From assembly GCA_944470555.2 (NCBI GenBank), contig OX104127.1, forward strand, positions 113,674,741-113,738,740: 64,000 nt of DNA, in the 5' to 3' direction. The notes under the pieces are model-generated. The model made no database searches. It had not been told where the DNA came from and saw only the letters and a program-made list of their open reading frames with translations. This DNA is from Heterobilharzia americana (taxonomy: Eukaryota > Platyhelminthes > Trematoda > Strigeidida > Schistosomatidae). The translations under genes were made by a program, and so were the position numbers. Positions 59,536-64,000 of the stretch are shown here, piece after piece; the first letter of the stretch is position 1; each line of letters begins with the position of its first letter.

Positions 59536-60075
59536 AGCTTTATTCCAAACAAGGCTTGTGGTATAGTACGGAATTCTCAGCATGTAATAGTTCGACAAAT
59601 TCTTTCCCAGTACAATATCTTTAGGCAAAATTATCACTGCACTTGAATAATATTAATAATATCAGTAATAAAACGACATTATGAAACAGGCACCTGGTAT
59701 TACATTAGCATCTGGTTTGGACTAGTGAATGAATGGAATGTCGAGCGTATTTTCGGTGGTGGTAGCTTATTCAGCCAGTATCCAAATCTACAATTCGACA
59801 TAATTACCCCAAAAATATTCTGTATTTCTTTGCATCTATATGCCCACCTCTTATCGGCGTATCGTTCATTCTTTGTTGTGTTGTTAACTTGAAAAACAGC
59901 AGTTTGGAACCATTTTAAAAGTGCACCAGAGTACTTGACGTGTTTAAAAGACATAAGATCAAAACAAATTGGAAAGGAAGAATCTGATAGAATTCTCGAT
60001 AGCCCAAAGTTTAAACAGGCCATCAGATCATGAGTTTTGGGATAGCTAAGAAACGGAGGGACTAGCTTCCACAGC
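59536..60075 (-). repeat. dispersed repeat with conserved peptide, copy 2
   Basis: Homologous to 51636-52150. The minus-strand frame 59700-60092 (130 codons) contains QVNNTTKNERYADKRW and later NCRFGYWLNKLPPPKIR, matching copy 1 at spaced positions. Conservation in one frame suggests descent from a coding sequence. Not recognised. Confidence 0.7.
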
Positions 60076-60092
60076 AAATAGTTCACTTTCAT

Positions 60093-61334
60093 TAAAAAGA
60101 ATTGCCTCAGTTTTTATAGAATATTTCATCGTCACTTTTCAATTTAATGTCTCACTAATTCTAATCTAAACAGAAATCTGTATGATGAATGTGCTAATCA
60201 GAAAATGAACAAAACTTGACAGACAGATCATTTCCGGCAACTTAGATACATTTATATGTCAATTTTTAATAAATACCATGGCACTGTTACATTTTAATAG
60301 TGTTCTACTGACAATGAGTATCATTAAAATTGTAACTCACACAATATGCCTGAAGTCTGAACATCACATCTCTGTAAAGTTGTATTTATTAAATAAGTAA
60401 GTATGAAACTCAAAGCTCATAAAATCAAAAGTGCAATTTTATGTTTACTGACTGAAAATAGAGTGATTCAGTATTATTAACATGAAATGAATCTCCCTAA
60501 AACAAAAATCTAACACAGAATTATAGCCTGTATAAGAGTTTCATTTCCGCTTTTACATAATTTTTTCACAGGGAGTAAGTTATACTGTAATAAAAGTTTA
60601 TGAGTTCATTATTAATTCACTTACTGGTGAATTTGATCAGTAATTTAAAAGCATTTTACGAAACGGTTTTGCTAAAAGTAGACTACAGTCACTGGAAACA
60701 TTTTGAATACACTACTGATTATTTATGAGTAGTCATTAAATATTAGCTAAAAATTTGAACAAATTATGAAGGAAATAAAGGAAATTTAGAATATGATTAT
60801 TCAGGACCACTTCCTATTTTTCTCCTAACGACTACTTGAAATCAAACTGTGTAAGGTCATTTATTCGTCTGATTATGTCTTGTTTGTCATAACAGTAGAA
60901 TAAAGCCGAAAAAGCTAAGCGCGTCATACGAAAAAACATGGACATAAAGGGGGTTACTAACAATTCCTTCCATACAGTATCTTTTCGGTAAAAAAAATTG
61001 TCAAACTTTAAATGTATAGTCAGAGATGGATGTCATACGCTATCAAACAGCAGATGTTAAAGGCAATCAGGAAGGTCGTTTACTCGCTAAAATAGTGCTT
61101 TAGATTTAGCTGAACCTAGACTTTGATCCGTAGTGGTTGTTTTAATATGATAAACGAAGTATGATATCTTGCTAAAAACTGCAGAGGTAATACATTTGTC
61201 ACCATCTTTCATTCCATCATTGACCAATCATCCAAGAAATAAGTCTTTGAACTCCTAAATTAAGACAGAACTCGAAAATATGGCTATCTTAAGTTAGCTA
61301 AATGACTTTGTATATAATCACTTTTGCTTGGGTA
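60093..61334. other. non-coding stretch
   Basis: AT-rich, nothing recognisable. Confidence 0.4.
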
Positions 61335-62245
61335 TTTTGAGCTCCTGGCCAATAGCGCACAATCAGCAGTCTTCGATTAGATATCCAGCTTGCTGGTGGC
61401 TCTGATAGCTATGGTATTCAACCGTCCGAATGCGTGATCGATGGCGCCTATTTAATCTATGTTCCACAAACCAGGTGTTTAAGAGACAAAGAGGTTTAAT
61501 TGCATGGTAATTGATCTTCAAACGTCTCTTACTGATAAGCAAGTACCAACCAGTGGCCCGAACCACCGCCTCTCTATCCAGCGCTAGAGTTTCAAATGAA
61601 GAAACCCACTTAGCACTGGGATTGGAAGAGGTAGTCGGACGTACTTCTTTGTCTAGGGCACGCGCAGGATGATTCTCTGGGTGACAGAAAAGTATTCAGC
61701 GCATACAAGGTACAGTAAAAGTGATGGACTTTATGTCTTCTATTTCCACCTAGTAGCACCTGGTTGGCCGGCATGATTTTCTGCGTCTCTGGTATGGGTT
61801 GCAGGTCAGTGATGAGCTTCACCCTGGTGATCGTGCCAGCAGTCTCTGTTGAACATTGAAAGCAATGAAGCTCTAATCATCCCTCCTGGGTGGAGAATGA
61901 ATTTTCAGAAGCAGTCACCGACTGGCTCCTGGATCCAATCAATTTTCTGCTTACCACATAGGTAGTAAGTACTGAAATGCCTGGCGTCCGTCACAAAAAC
62001 TGAAGTGAAAGGATGTTTGGTATTTGTCGAGCGAAAAGCATGAGATACGGCTAGCCCTAGTGGGAAGTCCCAGGCTGGGCACTCGATGCTGTCCCAGCTA
62101 AGGAGGTGCGGGCAGGTACTCGGGGTTTTCGGGCCTCCTCTGTTAGTATGAGTGCATGGCCTGTTGTGTGCACCACTTTCATGTATATCAGCCAAACTGG
62201 AAGTCGATCGTATGTTCAGTGACATTGGGCTGACCTCGAACGGGT
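61335..62245. repeat. GC-richer island, probable unclassified transposon
   Basis: About 900 bp stand out by balanced base composition against very AT-rich flanks, as the transposon copies elsewhere in the window do. Minus-strand frames include 61905-62225 (106 codons, with PSTCPHLLSWDSIECPAWDF), 61610-61822 and 61363-61566, all without a domain I recognise. No tRNA-like head, terminal repeats or target duplication were found. It may be part of an LTR or other retroelement. Confidence 0.45.
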
Positions 62246-64000
62246 AAAGCTATAAAAATCAAAACTGACATTTTTGTGTAAGGTCAAAAATGAGTGGAGC
62301 AATCATGAGTGCTATGATGCCCCTTTATTGAAGGTAGGCAAAGGTTAGTTGATAAAACAATCACCCGTTGGTGTGAAACAGGGTCAAAATCTACTGATTC
62401 ACGAACAATAAACTGCTACTGCCTTAATAAGTAATAATTTCAAACTGGGAAGATTGTATTTATTATGTACAGGGTGAAATAAGTTTAAATGAAATATATG
62501 ACTTAAATGCGATATTTCAATTGTTATAGGTTTCCTATGATATGTTCATTATTTTTATAGCTGCATTTTTTCATTATAATATAATCTTAATTTTCCTGGC
62601 TATGAACCGTGGTAAAGGTAAGACAGGACAATCTCAGTACTCTACTTTACTGCTTATATTTTGAACCACTCACTAATATTTTAATGTTGTGCTGTGAACT
62701 CCAAGACCTCACTAGAAACTACATTTACCTCATCTACTTCACAGAAATAATCGATGAATTATTTTATAACTAGTACTGTAAATTTCCTCGTGGTTACAGG
62801 ATTATGATATATTTCATACTCTGATACAAACCACGTTTTCTGACTCTTTTTCGTCTTTGCAGTGTTAAGTTCTCCTGTGGTTTCATTTCAGGAGATAGCT
62901 TCAATACATAGGTCATTCATTTTAGATAGAGACAGAAAGAGTATGAAAGTCACTCATTACTGAAACTAAGTAAACAACAATTCATTTCTATATAATGGGA
63001 ATCACATTGTGAAGTTAATGGTAAGTTCTTGGCAGTTTGTGGAAGAAAATTAAGTTACTCAGTAATAATGAGTAGAAGTAGCATGAAGTAAATGTTACCT
63101 GACTTCAAGTCCTTGATTTCACATAGCGCATTTCTCGAAGTGAAAACATGTTAACTAATATTTAACTGTGATAACTTAGGTAATTACTCAAATAAGCTTG
63201 AAGTCTAATACGAAATGTTTGATTTTAACTGGGTACTGAATGTTTTATCCAGTCACAACTTATCATCACAAAAATGAAAAGAAGTTTCATTCAACCTCAA
63301 TTCTTCAACTTTGACTCCATAAAACTTTCGCTAACACTTGTCTATCCTTAACAGATTTAGATTTAAACATTTCTTAAATCGCTTTCAAGAAAATGTTAGT
63401 CAGTCAACAGGTTCGGTGGTCAACATTTGTATTTTACAAAAGAGGCTTCTTCCGGACAAGTTTTCTGTGAAATCGGAGCTGGTGGATTTTGTGAGAAATA
63501 TGAGACATTTTATTGCAATCTTACTGATGTTTCAGACCACAGGAATTTCAGCTTTGTCACTAAATGATGGTGATTGGCTTTTTTGCTGAACCCCTTTCTT
63601 TCTGAAAGACGCGAAAACTGGATCTATGCTAAGGTTCTGACTGGACATCCGTTAACCTGAATGATAAGCTTTTAAAAATTTCATGGATAGCTAGGAATTC
63701 AGATCAATAATTCTACATTGTCATATTCAAACTTATGCCAACAAATATTAGTATAGAGGACAAAGAGCTATGCTATTTTAGTACCATATGATTTCGTACA
63801 TGTATCTCAAGAAGATGCTGCTTTGTCTATAATATGGTGTTTTCAATGTATAAGCTTTATTTTGCCTAGGAAACTAAGCTTATCCCTTTTAGTAAGTGTT
63901 TGGTGTACATAGTAATTTTTAAAATAATCCTATTAACTTTTAGGTACTTGTGATTTTTGATACACTTATTCTTTGTAGTAGTGTGATTTCCACGACTGGT
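62246..64000. other. non-coding stretch
   Basis: An 83-codon plus-strand frame (63338-63589) begins near a possible acceptor (tccttaacag) but shows no domain, so it is not called. Otherwise nothing is seen. Confidence 0.35.

Noticed and set aside
63338..63589. 83-codon plus-strand frame after a possible acceptor
   Set aside because: The peptide matches nothing, and the donor or stop context does not distinguish it from background.
1..64000. CRISPR arrays, operons, phage or plasmid genes
   Set aside because: No regularly spaced repeats, ribosome-binding sites or gene-dense strands; all signs point to an animal nuclear genome.

Overview
The window looks like nuclear DNA of a blood fluke, most likely a Schistosoma species. 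The evidence is the AT-rich background with almost no long open frames, several tRNA-headed SINEs carrying hammerhead ribozymes (the Sm-alpha type known from schistosomes), RTE-clade non-LTR retrotransposons, Penelope-like element (PLE) fragments with GIY-YIG domains, and (AT)n tracts. I see no prokaryotic, phage or CRISPR content. Species cannot be fixed from the sequence alone.

Layout. 1-7 kb is AT-rich with a 78-bp near-perfect palindrome (1685-1762) and two weak exon candidates. 7.66-7.89 kb is a 5'-truncated RTE insertion with a perfect 11-bp target-site duplication. 8.7 kb holds a hammerhead SINE. 10.1-10.5 kb has two PLE 3' ends in inverted orientation. 12.2-12.9 kb has two hammerhead SINEs head to head, each ending in an (AT)n tail. 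A PLE with a GIY-YIG domain follows at 12.93-13.78 kb, and a second, diverged one lies at 19.7-20.1 kb. More SINEs sit at 17.1 and 22.4 kb.

28.2-45.7 kb is a cluster of three copies of one RTE family in alternating orientation: B (+, full length), A (-, full length) and C (+, 3'-truncated). Copy A carries a complete U6 snRNA sequence joined exactly to its 5' end and in the same orientation, which suggests a template-switch chimera. Copies B and C share many short-tandem-repeat expansions grown from the element's own sequence. 45.9-46.6 kb holds a tRNA-Thr-like sequence inside an inverted repeat, flanked by direct repeats, with a PLE-type hammerhead-like motif close by.

The right part (46.6-64 kb) has one convincing intronless ORF of unknown function (53979-54710, 243 aa, with a poly(A) signal), further hammerhead SINEs at 53.4 and 59.4 kb, a dispersed repeat pair (51.6 and 59.5 kb) that conserves a peptide, and a GC-richer repeat-like island at 61.3-62.2 kb.

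The retroelements are all broken, with frameshifts or truncations. Host protein-coding content is sparse: apart from the 54-kb ORF there are only exon candidates, which would fit long introns. The strongest unusual signals are the U6-RTE junction, the slippage-expanded RTE subfamily, the diversity of hammerhead subfamilies and the tRNA-in-hairpin repeat.
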